DNA of 64,000 bases from Gnetum montanum (GCA_015680685.1 MNCI01007684.1:837039-901038); one strand, 5' to 3'. Positions 33,598-46,169 are shown, numbered from the stretch's first letter. Notes: generated from the letters alone by a model not told the origin. Translations and numbers: made by a program.

Positions 33598-34250
33598 TCA
33601 GAATAAATCCAACTCTTTCCATGCCAACATCTGTGCTTTATATAAATCTTCATCGTTTTCATATTCTTCAGGACTGTCTACTTTTTGCTGCTTCTTCTTC
33701 TCCAGAGCTTCATCAATTTCCTTTGCCAGCACCTCCGGATGCTTACTTTTGATTTTCTCAGTTATCTTTTCACAGGTTAAATCCACAAGTCTAGTTATAT
33801 CCAGGAAATAAGCAGCCTGTATCAACAAATAGTTAAACAAATTCATAAGATATAAACCTGTTAATACATTTTAAAAACGATGATAATGCAAACAAATGCT
33901 GCAATAAAATTTACATCTCAGAATGGACCCCAAAAACAAAAATATATTATTTAAACATACCTGGGTAAGATCAAGCAGAGTTCTGTTATCCACATCCAAA
34001 AACTTTTTATTCCATGCCTTAATTTGATTATGGCTCATAATCTCTCGGTCGTTATTTTGGTACTTACAAAACTTGATAATTTTAAGAAGAGTTTCCTTGG
34101 AGATATTGGGTAGAGGAATTGTGTGTTCAGTGGACCAGTCGTCACCGTCTATAATATCTGTCACAGTCTTTCAGTGATTGACAATAGATTGGTCCACCAA
34201 GATCTCTTCTCCATTTGCTACTGCAGCGATAAAACGGACCAAGGCAGATC
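33598..34250 (-). pseudogene. SKP1-like protein gene copy with an in-frame stop in the BTB/POZ fold
   Basis: SKP1 links F-box proteins to cullin in SCF ubiquitin ligases. Two exons are visible on the minus strand: 34,250-33,961 and 33,816-33,598, with a 144-bp GT-AG intron and matching phase. Exon 1 reads RFIAAVANGEEILVDQSI, then KTVTDIIDGDD, then HTIPLPNISKETLLKIIKFC and AWNKKFLDVDNRTLLDLTQ. Exon 2 reads AAYFLDITRLVDLTCEKI, then an acidic/lysine-rich stretch and LAWKELDLF-stop. IPLPN, the CK..N..D..W....LDVD block and AA.FL.I..L.DLTC are SKP1 signatures, although the usual WAFE ending is replaced. A TGA at 34,173-34,171 interrupts the N-terminal fold after VDQSIVNH, and no in-frame ATG follows until mid-protein. 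An upstream first exon with the start was not identified. The nearby flank is TE-derived. Confidence 0.82.
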
Positions 34251-34859
34251 CTGATATTAACAGAAACAAGGATAATAGTATAACATCAAGATTCAAAACT
34301 TGTGTAAATAGGTTATTTTTATCTCCCAAACTCCTATAGCTACTATCATTGGGCGAGCATCATATCTTGGCTTGTCCCTTCATAGCAAAGAAAAAACACT
34401 CATTGAGTCTCAAAAACCATTCCCAGATACATCAACATCCTGCCCACCATCAGAACCCTTTAGGTTCGGAGCCTCTTCAAAAAATGTTCCAAAGTGTCCT
34501 CTTTGTCTAGCTCCTCCAAGGTACAAGTGCCATAGTCGGGCTCATGAAGATAATCACCACAACACGTCACTTCCTTAAAGTCATTTAAGGACTCCGTCTT
34601 GCGTGACTAGGTCATTTAAGGACTCATCTTGCATGAAGAGTTTGTCATGGGCAGCCAAAGTAAACAAGTTAAAGCTTCCTCCTTTACAACTCCACCCTCT
34701 ACTTCCTCTCCAATGAACACTTTTGCAGCCCCATCACTACAAACAACTCCTTTGGCATTTTCTCACCAACAATGGAAGTTGATACTTTGACTTCTAAACC
34801 TTCTTATAATCTTTTATTCTACATACCCTCTGCTTCCCCATGAGCCTCTTATCATAGAA
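34251..34859. other. Region between the SKP1-like gene and LINE copy 2
   Basis: The missing first SKP1 exon, if any, should be here on the minus strand. On the plus strand an open frame at 34,372-34,578 includes CPLCLAPPRYKCHSRAH, which may be a remnant of a LINE leader or ORF1. I am not sure of either. Confidence 0.35.
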
Positions 34860-37415
34860 CGTTTGAGGTTTGAGGTCTTATTGATAGGCTTTTCATGAAA
34901 GCGTGCAGGCAATTTTCTTTCTAGTCTAAATATTGATTTCATTTTGTTCTTTTTCAAGAAATTAAGATTTTAGTAGACCATTTATTTTTTGTAGCCCATT
35001 GGTTTCTCCCTCACTCATCAGTTTTTGCTACTTCCCATAGTAGCAGGAAAGGGGTAGCTATCATTATTTTTTCAACTTATTGGAGAGATAAAATCATTCA
35101 AAGTAGTTTCAATTCTAGCCATAAAGTTTTTTGGGCTACCTTCTACTCATCGCATGGCCCTTTCGGCTTTAATATGATAGAACTTCCTCAAGATAACGTT
35201 GGCCAGGTGTGGGGGGAATCCTAGTGATGATGGTTTACTTGTTGAAATTTTTCAAATTCATTGTGATCTAGTGGAAAATGATCTTTTCCAAGTTATCAAA
35301 GAGGCTATCATGACTAGTTCCCTTTGGCCCAATTTAAATTAAATGATTATTTGTCTCCTTCTTAAGTCTAGGAATCCTACTCGTATCTCTAATTGACATC
35401 CCATCATGCTTCTTAACGTGGTGTATAAAATTTGGGCCAAGTGCTTAGCGTTACATTTGAAGAAAATTCTTTGCCAAATTATATCTCCTTGGCAAATAGG
35501 ATTTGTTTCTGATAGATATATTTTAAACAATATGATTGCTATGTAGAAAGGTCTCAAGTGGGCAAAGAATGATGATAAAGATATTTTCCTAATGAAGCTT
35601 GACTATGCTAAGGTCTACAACAACATAAAGTGAGACTTTATTCTGCAAACCATGATTAAACTTGGTTTTGGCCCTAAGTTCTTACATATGGTAAAATGCT
35701 TATTCTCGAATGCCATCGTGAGAATAGCCACTACCTTTGGCATCACCTCCCCCTTTCCAATCCATAGGTCAGTGTGGCAAGGATGCCCTCTTGCCCCTTA
35801 CCTATTCATCATCATAGTTGACTTTCTCTATCATTAGTTAAACTATGATATTCAAAGTGAAGTTCTCACTGGGTTCCATATCTCTTCACCTCAACATTAG
35901 CTTTTTAACATGCATTTTGTTGATGACTCCTTTTTTTCTTATTCAAAACATTGCTGCTAATTTGCACCAACTCTTATCCTGGGTGGAGCAATATTGCTCA
36001 CTCTCAAGTTCCACTATTAATTGGAATAAATCTTCTATTTATAGCTTTACCAATAATTACAATCATGTGACCAACCATAATTGAAAGCTTCTTTAGGATT
36101 AAGATATCATTAAGATTTTGGGAATCTAGTTTAGAGGTTCTACCTCTATTCTCTAAGAGCATGTTATTTTTTGGATTCAAAAGAAAATTGAAAAATGGAA
36201 GACTAAACTCCTCACTCTAGCTAGTAATTACCTTGTTTATAAGTCTATCTATGCATCTACCCATGTGTATTATTCTTCATGTTGGGCCCCCTCCTAAGCT
36301 ACTTATTAGAAGCTTGAACGATTATTTTGGGACTTCATGTGGCTCTCTAAAGATTCTCAAAAAGGCTTCCATTGTGTCACCTGAAATATTGTTACTCTTC
36401 CTAAGAATAAGGGTGGCTTAGGTCTTTTGAACTCTTTTAAGTAGGGAATTATCTTAGTTGCTAAGTGGTTGGCTCAACATCTAGATGCCCTTGACATTAT
36501 TAGGACTCTCCTCCAATTAATGCTTCAACAAGCATTTCCCAAAAATAAGTTCTTTTGGAAAGGAAGTCAATTCATTAATTGGATCCTTTCCCCCCACACT
36601 ATCATTATTCTTGGATCTCATGTTTTCAAAAGCATTTAGAGGGCTTGGCAAATTATACACCGTTATATATATTGGAGTAATTTCAAGATCAATCCAACTC
36701 TTCTCTCTAAGTTGTGTTCATGGTGGTTACCTTTATTGCCCATTCCCCTTGCCATTACGAATGCTAAGGTTGCTACCTCTTGGTTTTGAAAGGGACTTAT
36801 TTCTCTTAGCTATCTTAAACTTGCCAATCAATGAATTTTGGGGAATTTTTTAATAATATGTATGGGATATCTAAAGCAATGCACTATTGCCTAGCTTGGG
36901 TTTATACTTTTATTCATTGCCATTTGCAACTAGACGTTTCGATACAAAGTACTTTTCATGGTCTCCAATGGATTAATGGGTCGAAACTTCTACCTTATAA
37001 GCTGCATGTCCCCTTTCAAATTTTTCATGACTCATTAAGTATCATTCAATGATGTAACAAGTCTTGGCATAAACAAGGGTCAAAAAATTTTTGGATCCTC
37101 CTCCTCTTCCAATATATTTGGAAACTACCAACTCTCCCTAAAATTTTTGGATCCTCTCTCTATTTATTCTCAGGCATAATCTATCCCATCCAATTTTCTA
37201 CCAATCTTTCTCTTCTACCAAGTTAGTTGATCTCAAAAGATGGTAGTCCCCCAAATTGGGTTTCTTCCTTTCAAGATTGGTTATTTATGAGGATGTTTCC
37301 TAGAGTAACATTCCCAGTAATTTAAGTTTTCCTTCTCTATCTAGTCTATGTAACTTAATGTGGATTATGTATTTGATACTCTTTTTCTATTAATAAAATT
37401 TCTTTCTCAAGGTTT
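34860..37415 (+). mobile_element. LINE copy 2 (same family as copy 1), heavily decayed
   Basis: The plus strand carries endonuclease N-terminal remnants (about 34,860-35,190; GVAIIIFSTYWRDKI, FWATFYSSHGPFGF). An internal deletion then joins at about 35,190-35,230 to reverse transcriptase: LVEIFQIHCDLVENDLFQ, IMLLNVVYKIWAKCLAL, LMKLDYAKVYNNIK, LGFGPKFLHMVKCLFSNA, GCPLAPYLF and NMHFVDDSFF. FADD is VDD here. Downstream parts match copy 1 (KIEKWKTKLLTLASNYLVYK, NKGGLGLLNSF). About 250 codons between endonuclease and RT are missing compared with copy 1. A TTAATAAAATTTC block near 37,393 may mark the 3' end. It lies in the opposite direction to copy 1. Confidence 0.88.
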
Positions 37416-37849
37416 GAAACCCCCCAAAATTTGTGCAAATATGCATATGATATGATTAATTCTTCTAACCTGCAACCAGTCTGGAAGCTAATAGGAAATG
37501 AAAGATCATAGAGCAACAAAATTTTGACAATGGAAAGCAATGTGACCTTGCGCAATGGGATTTGGAACCTTTAGCGAACACTAGCCCCACAAAAAAAAAC
37601 ATATAATCAAACTAGAATTTAGTATTATCTTATGAATTCAACCTATAATTTTGAGTTACTAACTTAAGAGTTTTGACGATAAGATATAAAGGATGTTAAT
37701 TGGAGACCTTTCATAGTAAGAAGCAAGGATAATTTTCTTTTCCAAATACTTCATAATAACTAGGGTGTGAATTTGACTTCCAATTCATCCATTTTGAAGT
37801 AACTTAATCATATGTGTGGCATGTTTCTAAATTGTTTTGAGGTGTTACC
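37416..37849. other. Short intergenic stretch, nothing recognised
   Basis: AT-rich sequence after the LINE 3' end. No gene or repeat boundary was seen. Confidence 0.5.
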
Positions 37850-38820
37850 TTAGTAGTGAAACATTTGATTAGAAAGCTCTAAGTCATTGGTTTAATTTAA
37901 TTATGGTGGACAATGCTAAGTTATAAAGTTCTAATTGGGCTATATATTTAGGATGTCCAATACCCTAAATTGTTTTGTAGTATTACTTTGGCAACAAAAT
38001 ATTTAATACAAATTCCCAAAAAATAATTATAAACAAATAAAAATAGTTTCCTTTTGCAAGGTATAGTTTGAACAATATTTCATTAGAACAAAAATAGTTT
38101 TCTTTTGCAAGGTAGAGTTTGAATAACACATCATTAGAATAAAAATAGTTTCATTTTGTAAGGTAGAGTTTGAACAACACATCATTAGAGAGACAAGTCA
38201 AATTCACATCCTACTCTTAACAATAAAGTGTTAGCCTAGTGGTAAGACTCTTGATTTGGTAATTCTAAGTTACGGGTTTGATTCTAGTAAGCAATATTGA
38301 GTTATAAAGTTTTAATTTGACCATATGTATTAGGGGTAAATGTTGTTAAAAATAGTTTTCTTTTGTAGGGTAGAGTTTGAACCACACATCATTAGAGAGA
38401 CAAGTCAAATTCACATCCTACTCTTAACAATAACATTTTAGCATAGTAGTAAGACTCTTGATTTAGTAATTCTAATTTATGGGTTTGATTCTAGTAAGCA
38501 ATATTGAGTTATAAAGTTATAATTTGACCATATATATTAGGGGTAAATGTTGTTAAAAATAGTTTCCTTTTACAAGGTAGAGTTTGAACAATAGGTCATT
38601 CGAATAAAAAGAGTTTCCTTTTGCAAGGTAGAATTTGAACAACATGTCATTAGAGAGACAAGTCAAATTCACACCCTACTCTTAATAGTAAGTTTTTAGC
38701 TTAGCGGTAAGACTCTTGATTTGGTAATTCTAAGTTATGGGTTTGATTCTAGTAAGCAATATTGAGTTGTAAAGTTCTAATTTGACTATATGTATTAGGG
38801 GTAAATGTTGTTAGAATTTT
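37850..38820 (+). repeat. Tandem SINE-like array with tRNA-type A and B boxes
   Basis: Three clear units carry an A box and a B box: TAGCCTAGTGG (38,232) with GGTTTGATTCT (38,275); TAGCATAGTAG (38,439) with GGTTTGATTCT (38,482); TAGCTTAGCGG (38,697) with GGTTTGATTCT (38,740). Each is followed by a shared block containing AGTAAGCAATATTGAGTT and a TATTAGGGGTAAATGTTGTTA block. A decayed fourth unit begins near 37,850. Units are 207 and 258 bp apart. The difference comes from extra copies of a roughly 50-bp subrepeat (TTTCCTTTTGCAAGGTAGA), which also occurs at 38,045-38,170. The box spacing of 43 bp is that of a tRNA gene. Confidence 0.8.
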
Positions 38821-38891
38821 TTTTTTTAAATTCAAACATCCCTTGTTCTAAATACCTCTTCATTTGTATTTTAAATGTTCCCTATAATGGC

Positions 38892-39697
38892 TGATGAATT
38901 GCAATATCATGTCTACAATATCAGATCAACCATGTGATGTCAAATACCCAATATCACGACCTATCTCCTTGCCTATAAATAAGAGGTGGCACCCTTGGTT
39001 TCCACATTGGAAAGTTAGCCCCTTAGCCAAACTCTTGCCATTTCTTCTCCCCAAAGTTAGAATTATTTCTGCATGCCCACAGTAGGAGTCATAGAGTGAA
39101 CGTATTTTTGTTCGAGCATTGTGTACCTGAGCACACTTTGTGTACGACAATAAAGATGAACTTTATGGTAAACCTTGCAACATAAAAAATAGATTAATTA
39201 GCGTTAATTATTATTTAATTCTTTCCTAGTTAATTAATGATCTCTCTCACCCTACAACTCTCTTAGTTAAATACACTCAGTACAACCGCTTCGAGCATGC
39301 GTGTAGCGCTTGGTAACCCAATGACGATTAGCGTTTGGTAATCCCAGCAGCATTGCACTGGTTCAGGATGTGTACGACAAGTGGGAATGGATACTAGTGT
39401 TAGGAATAACTAGAACTTAGTTAATGAATAGTTAAATTAGATTAGTTACTTAGTTATCTCTCTCCCCCTCCTTACTAGCACAGGATATAAAACACATAAA
39501 AGCCATAAAAATCATGTGCCTCAAGCTTACTTAACCATAAACCATGACATACAAGTAAGTTTGGGAAGACAATGATTAACCAACCTATTATTTTTTCACA
39601 AAGGCACATAGGAACTTAGTCCTTGGAATTTGATTGGATCATGCGTGAAACACTTATATTCATATGGTTGAGCATAGGGGTACCTTGCCGCTCATCA
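38892..39697 (+). repeat. Element B 5' LTR
   Basis: 806 bp, TGATGAATTG...CTCATCA. A TATAAAT box lies at 38,974, followed by the transcribed region with AATAAAGATG. It differs from the 3' LTR by scattered changes, mostly C/T and G/A, and small indels. Confidence 0.95.
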
Positions 39698-39698
39698 T

Positions 39699-39716
39699 TG
39701 ACACCGTTGTGAGAGA
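39699..39716 (+). other. Element B primer-binding site, decayed
   Basis: TGACACCGTTGTGAGAGA lies one base after the 5' LTR. It equals the A1 site TGGTGCCGTTGCCAGGGA apart from G-to-A and C-to-T type changes and an adjacent mismatch or two, so it is a decayed tRNA-Asp-type site. Confidence 0.65.
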
Positions 39717-40329
39717 CTTAGTTGTTTGTGCGCTAAGTAGAACTTAGGAAATTATTCACATCATTGAAAAAAATCCGTAGGGTTGATTAAGAAAAAGATA
39801 ATAGTACATTTCACACTAAACAAGACAAGATGTCTTCTTCTTTGCACAAAAGCACTTCACCACCTAGGACTAACACAAGAAGCAATCAGCGGAAGGATAT
39901 ACATGACGTTGATTTGGCAATCCTTCAATAGTTTTGTGTGGTATATATTCATCTCGATGAATATGTACCTGACTTCACCTTTATTCTCCATCAAGAAAAA
40001 CAATTGCATTGGTGTGACTTGGAAGGTAACATAGTGTTACCTCCCAACAGTTCAATCCCAAGTATGCTTCTTTGTGCTCTCACATGAATAGGTATGCAAC
40101 ACTTACATGCAGAACACATTGTGTAGGATTATGATTCAAGAGGCTATCATTCCACAAAGGCACAATGTCAAAGGGATTTGTAATAGGAGAGAAAACATAA
40201 ATCTTTGAAAGGAAAATGGTCCAAGGATGCCCCCCACGTTTTAAGTGAAATTGAGAGTGATGATGTTCCTCCCCTTGACTTTGGCCAAGGGGTTGTGTAT
40301 TAAAACCTTCATTTTATTGTTCACAACCT

Positions 40330-42140
40330 AGGTGCTAATACCAACGGACACAAAGTTTTTGAAAAGGGAACAAGGATACATGACAAAGGTGGGCATTTTG
40401 ATCGCAATCATGATCGAGGAAAAGACCATCGAAGAGAAGGTAGGAAATACCATCATGGTGGTGGTTCTCCTTCTTCTTCACCTTCATCATCTCCTTCACC
40501 CTCTCCTTTAGTGTCAGGACATAGCCATAGAGAAATATATCATGAGGATAAGGGAAAACAAAGTGGAATTCATAAATAAAACAACTAAGATAGAGGACAA
40601 GGGCACTTTAGGGTATCACACCATAGAAGAAGGGAGAGTAGAGAACTGCGTTGGCACCATAGATGCTATGAACAAGATGATCATGATGAACCCCTACTTG
40701 CCACCTGAAGCATGCTAGAAATAACTAAGGCTGTGAGAATTCCAACAAGGCATCAAAAAGATAGTAGGATCAAGAGGTTAGATAGGAATAACATCCCACG
40801 ATTTGAAGGGGGATATCACGCTGATCCTCAAAATTACTTACAAGAATTTCATGATGCGTGTGCCTTCCAAAACATAGAAAATGAGTGGAAAAAACTTAAG
40901 TTCTTCCCACAGACACTAATAAAAGAAGTTGAAAGTTGGTACCGGTCCTTAGAACCAGAATCCATTCATAGATGGAGTACTATGTTAGAATTGTTCAACA
41001 ATAAGTACCAAACGTACTCCTAGGTGTCTAACCTCCAAAAGCAAATCCAAGGATGAAAACAAGGAAATCATGAACCCTTGGATGCTGCCATGGGCCATGG
41101 TTATTCGCAGCGGGATTAGCTACACCATCTCGTAGATGGGCTTAGGCATGAAACAAGAAGAGCCCTTGGGACTTATGCCTAAGGAAGGTTATTCGAGCTT
41201 AGGTTCCATCAAATTCATAGACTACTGGAGCAAGTTGCTAAAGAAGAAGGTGAGCTATGAAAGAGAGAAAGTGCAAAAGAATATAACCAAGATCCTTCCC
41301 TCTAGAAGAAGGGAGTAATATTTTGTAAGGATGAGAAAGAGTCACCACTCGAAGAGATGGTGAATAGGAAAACCTTGCCTATCCAAAAGTTAGCATTAGA
41401 AGTATCAGAAAAGGTAGACCAAATGTGGGATTCCCTAGATAGTAGGTTTCAAACTGTTCTGAAAGTAGTAGAGGAGTCTAGAGAGCGAGGTAGTGATCAT
41501 GACAAAAGAAAAAAGAGAGAAGTAGAAAACACACGTAACAAAGGTAAGGGTAAAGTTGCTATTATTGAAGAGATTTTGGACTTAGATATAGATGATGATA
41601 GTGGATGTGAGATATGTTAATACGACCATACTAAGGGATGTTACCCTGTGATCTCACATCTCAAGAGTCTGGGGTGTATGCACTTAACCCACGTTTAAAA
41701 AATGACAAACATCTTGACGGTTACCTTATTCCCAAGGTAACCCAAGGCAGTTCCACCAACCTTTAACTTATTATTTAAGTGGAACTCCACCATAACTAAT
41801 TGAGCAACATCAACAGTGGTAGCATCCATAATCATGGGGAATGCCATGACCAAGGCAACAATATCCTTACTAGCAACCTAATCCATATGGATATTATGTG
41901 CAACAACCAATCTCTCCACGTGACTCTATTGGTCATGTTACTCCCCAACCTTACTACCAAACTTACGAGTACTATAGGACTCCCTCTCCTAGGGGCAATA
42001 TTTCACAAGTATACCATCCTTCAAATCTGGCTGCATCTCTCCCACCAATAGCTCCATTACCACCTGCTCCAACAATGTAAGGTGAACTCCTTGCTCAGCC
42101 ACAATAATGCAATGCCACAAGGGCTATTAATCCTCAACCT
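40330..42140 (+). pseudogene. Gag remnant of element B
   Basis: The N-terminal part is rich in Arg/His/Gly/Ser (HDRGKDHRREGRKYHHGGG, then Ser-Pro repeats). The block DHDEPLLAT..MLEITKAVRIP equals the EPLLAT block of A1 and A2. The gag domain follows (LDRNNIPRFEGGYHADP, ESWYRSLEPESIHRWSTMLE) at 40,712-41,020. A damaged knuckle at about 41,600-41,640 reads CEIC-stop-YDHTKGC. The Tyr/Pro-rich tail is at 41,800-42,080. Several stops and frameshifts are present. The region continues into protease without the dedicated gag end seen in A1 and A2. Confidence 0.82.
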
Positions 42141-42389
42141 ACTGTTGGTTCTGACAATTGTATGAAGAAAAGACCTTTCTTTAGAACGAACAGTTCAACC
42201 AAGTCTTTACAACCCCAAGTGGCTAAGTCTTTGGACGTCTCCGTATCAACTAAAGCTTCAAATCCCCTTTCAAACCTAGCACTGCATTCAATGCATACGG
42301 TCATGTTAACACATGCCATTACTAATTAGATCAATGCTGGCCATCTTCCTAGGAAATTCTTTATTCCTAGGAGTCCCCTAATATATCTA

Positions 42390-42797
42390 CAAATTGTTGG
42401 GAATGAGCCATGCAAAGCTCTTTTGGATTCAGGTTCCGGTGTGAACCTAATATCCCAAGAAATGTATAAGGCTTGGAACCTACCTCCATTAAAAAAGAGC
42501 AACATCCATTTAGAGTTGGCCGACCAATCCATCACTATTCCCTTGGGATTAGCGGAGGACATTGTTACCACTATTTGTGGATGGTCGTATTCAACTAACT
42601 TCCTAGTGATACAAGGGAACAATAGTAAGGGGGACTTCCCAATCATAATGGGAAGGACATGGCTAAGAACTATTTATGTGCACTTACGAATCCATGGTCT
42701 TTCCCTAGAAATATCTAAGAAAAATACTTTCAGAAAGATTGAGAAGAAGAAAGTTCCATGCATTGCATATAGTGACACAAAGTGTAATTGTGTGTAG
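42390..42797 (+). pseudogene. Aspartic protease of element B
   Basis: CKALLDSGSGVNLISQEMY holds the D-S-G active site at about 42,424-42,436. The block DFPIIMGRTWLRT and the end VPCIAYSDTKCNCV follow. This 125-codon stretch is free of stops and is the best-preserved part of pol. Confidence 0.85.
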
Positions 42798-43339
42798 AGA
42801 TCATGGATTGTACAAAGTTTAACATTTCCTACATGCAATCAGTGTGCACAAATGATCAATATACAAAGATGCTAGTATGCAATAGCCACATGACAAGAAG
42901 ACACCTAGTGGCTAATAGCTGATCAAGAAAGTAAATCACTTATATGCATGGAACTAACTAAGGGTTTGACCTGCACTTACATAGATTACATATAAACATT
43001 AGAGCAAGTCCACCACCAACTTCCAAGTCCTAACCTAGAAAACATCGATTGGGGAAAGTTGGAAATTCCTAAGAAATTTAAAGAAGAGCCCCTAGAGCTA
43101 AAACCATTGCCCATCAGTATGGAGTACACATTCCTTAAGAATGGAAAATCGATAATCATCAACATAAGACTTGCTCTGCAACAAAAAGAGAGTTTGCTAA
43201 AGGTAATAAACAAGTGGTCAAAAGCCTTCACCTGGTCATATTTGGAATTAATTGAAATAGATCCTAGGATATGCCAGCATAGGATTTACACTGACTCCTC
43301 CATGAAGGCTCAAAAATAACCACAGAGGCAATTGAACCC

Positions 43340-44570
43340 AAAGTTGAAGTAAGTAGTAAAAGAAGAAATTGAACAACTTCTAAAGGTTGGGTTCATATAC
43401 CCCATTGTTGATAGTGAATGGGTTAGCCCCTTAGTAATTATGCCTAAAAAGGGAGGCAAATGGAAGGTGTGTATAGATTTTAGGCTACTAAACATGGAAA
43501 CATTCAAGGATTACTTTCTGTTGGCATTTGTTGACCAAGTCTTAGACACAATCACAGGGCATTGCTATTATAGTTTTCTAGATGGATATAGCAGATACAA
43601 CCAAATACAAATTGCCCCACAAGACCAAGCCAAAACTACATTCACCAGTCCTTGGGGTACATTTGCATATAAACGCATGCCATTTGGCTTGTGCAATGCC
43701 CATGCAACGTTTCAACGCTTAGTTCTATGCATATTCCAGTAGAAAATAGGAAATGGTATAGAAGTCTTTATGGATGAATTCTCCACTTATGAAGCAAGCT
43801 TTGACCAAGCCTTGGATCGATTAGAGAAAGTGCTGAAAAGATGTGTAGAAACTAATTTGAGGCTCAACTGGGAAAAAAGCCATTTGATGGTCCAGGAAGG
43901 CATAGTACTTGAGCATAAAATCTCACATGAAGGGATAGAGGTAGACCCTAAGAAAATCAAAGTCATCTAAGGAATTACTCATCAATCGAAAACTGTCAAA
44001 GACATTCGATCATTCCTTGGACACATTGGCTACTATAGGACATTCATAGAGAATATTTTAAGGATTTGTAAATCATTGGTAGAGTTAACGAAAAAGGACG
44101 TACCCTTTGAGTGGATTAGGGAATGTGAACTAGCTTTCCAAACTCTGAAATAGAAGCTGGTAGAAATGCCCATTCTAGAAGCTCTTGACTGGTTCAAACT
44201 ATTCCATGTCATGATTAATGCATCCAACTGTGCCTTAGGAGTCGTACTTACATAGTTAGATGACCATAAATGTCCTTATTACCTCCACTATGCAAGTAAA
44301 AGTATCGCTGGTGCACAACTTAACTACACTACTACAGAAAAAGAATTAATGGCTGTAGTGTTTGCACTAGAAAAATTTAGACACTATGTATTGGGGTACA
44401 AAGTATTCATACACATAGATCATAGTGCAATTCAATTCCTCATGAATAAGCCAATGGTAAGCCCCCATATTATATGATGGCTGGTAATCCTACAAGAGTT
44501 CAATTTAACAATGATCGATCGTAAAGGCATCGAGAATGTAGTTGCCAATCATTTATCTCAGTTGTGCTGG
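43340..44570 (+). pseudogene. Reverse transcriptase-RNase H of element B
   Basis: RT blocks: EEIEQLLKVGFIYPIVDSEW, WKVCIDFRLLNMETFKDYFL, YYSFLDGYSRYNQIQIAP, FAYKRMPFGLCNAHATFQRL and the catalytic motif FMDEF (43,767-43,781), where the second Asp of F-M-D-D is Glu. RNase H: FHVMINASNCALGV (the first catalytic Asp is Asn), ELMAVVFALEKFRHYVLGYK, DRKGIENVVANHLSQ. In-frame stops include TAG at 43,741 (IFQ-stop), TAA at 43,968, TAG near 44,152 and 44,254, and TGA near 44,476. Confidence 0.9.
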
Positions 44571-44819
44571 GATAGCAAAGAGGATGAGTATCCAATTTTT
44601 GATCATTTCCCTGATGAGTTCCTCCTTGCCGATGTAGTGAATAACCAATCACCCATGGAGACATATTGGTACAGTAGCATTCTTACCTATCTCCTTACCC
44701 AACAAACACCACAAGAGCTAGGCCTTAAGAAGAAACAAAAATTTCTTCATAGAGCCAAGTACTTTATGGAGATTAATGGGCAACTTTACAAAGTATGTCC
44801 TGATGGCTTGGTTTGATGG

Positions 44820-46013
44820 TGTGTTCCTGATAGAGATCAATTGAGAATTCTCCAAGATGCTCAGGAGGGCCTATGTGGGGGTCATTATGTTGGGAGACTA
44901 ATGACCATCAAGATCCTGCTTGCAGGGTATTATTGTCCTACCTTGTTCTGGGACACCCATCAATTTGTCCAATCTTGTGAGTGTTGTCAATGTGATGGGG
45001 GAATGACTGCTAGAATGGAGGATCCAAAATAATGGATTTAACCATTAGAACCCTTTGACATCTAGGGAATTGATTTCATGGGGCCCATTACACCAATGTC
45101 CAATGGAAAAGCTTACATGATAGTTGCCATAGATTACTTAACAAAATGGGCTGAAGTAGCTACCATTAAAGATTGTACATAATCTATAGTTGCACGATTT
45201 GTTCAAAAACAAGTCGTCAATAGGTTTGGTGTGCCACATGCACTTATTTCAGATAATGGTACACATTTTACAGGTGCAACTTTTTAGAAGTTAATGCAAT
45301 GCTTAGGGGTTGAGTATAAATTGACTACACCATACCACCCCTAAGCGAACGGTCAAGCCGAGGTCACCAATAGGGAGATTACTAAGATGCTGACCAGGAC
45401 CATTAGCAAGTATAGGCAAGATTGGAACACTAAATTGAATGATGTTCTTTGGGCATACCGCTCTACATGAAAACTCCCTATAGGCTACTCTTCCTACAAG
45501 TTAGTGTATGGAAAACTTCCAATGCTCCCTATCCAAACTGAGCTTCGTACACTAGCTACGACATGTGATCTAACCTTGACCTTGATCTAGCATAAAAATA
45601 GAGGTTGATGACTCTTAATTTGCTAGATGAGAATTGACTAGCTACCCTATCATCTAATGAATTGCACAAGGAATTTAATAAACAATGTCATGAACTAAAA
45701 ATTAGGAAAGTTAAGTATCAACCAGGAGATAAGGTTCTCTATTTGAACCCCACACATTTGTCACAACGTATGAAATTTGAAACAATGTGGGAAGGACCTT
45801 ACATTATCTATGCAACTTTTCCTTCAGGGGTCATGACCACATATAAACCTGAGAGCCTAGGTAAGAGACTATTAGTCAATGTGCAACAAAAAAAACATTT
45901 CCATGAGTTTAGACCAACCAGAACATATGCTACCTCTGTAGGTTGGCAACCTTGCTCATTTTTTTGGATCTCCTCCTTCCAACTCAATCATGGGGGAGAT
46001 GGCCACCTCTACT
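44820..46013 (+). pseudogene. Integrase of element B
   Basis: The zinc-binding region HYVGRLMTIKILLAGYYCPT..H...QSCECC is followed by the core FDI-stop-GIDFMGPI, AIDYLTKWAEVA, LISDNGTHFTGATF and NGQAEVTNREI. The catalytic Asp, Asp and Glu are kept but separated by stops. The C-terminal part reads FNKQCHELKIRKVKYQPGDKVLY, then MWEGPYIIYATFPSG, and ends FFWISSFQLNHGGDGHLY. No chromodomain follows. Confidence 0.9.
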
Positions 46014-46044
46014 AATCATTGAAGGCCCTCAGTCTTTCTAAATT

Positions 46045-46165
46045 TTTGTTTTACACATTTTTTTTACATGTTTTTGTTTTACACATTTTTGTTTTACATG
46101 TTTTTGTTTTACACATTTTTGTTTTACACATTTTTGTTTTACATGTTTTTGTTTTGCACATTTCT
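46045..46165 (+). repeat. 15-bp minisatellite TTTTTGTTTTACA(CA/TG) in element B
   Basis: About eight units of 15 bp alternate between TTTTTGTTTTACACA and TTTTTGTTTTACATG endings just after the integrase stop. The same AT-rich block in element C is shorter and not expanded. Confidence 0.85.
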
Positions 46166-46169
46166 TTAA

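Noticed and set aside
37850-38820. CRISPR-like array
   Set aside because: Units are 200-260 bp, similar along their whole length, and carry pol III boxes. There are no short repeats with unique spacers, and the DNA is eukaryotic.
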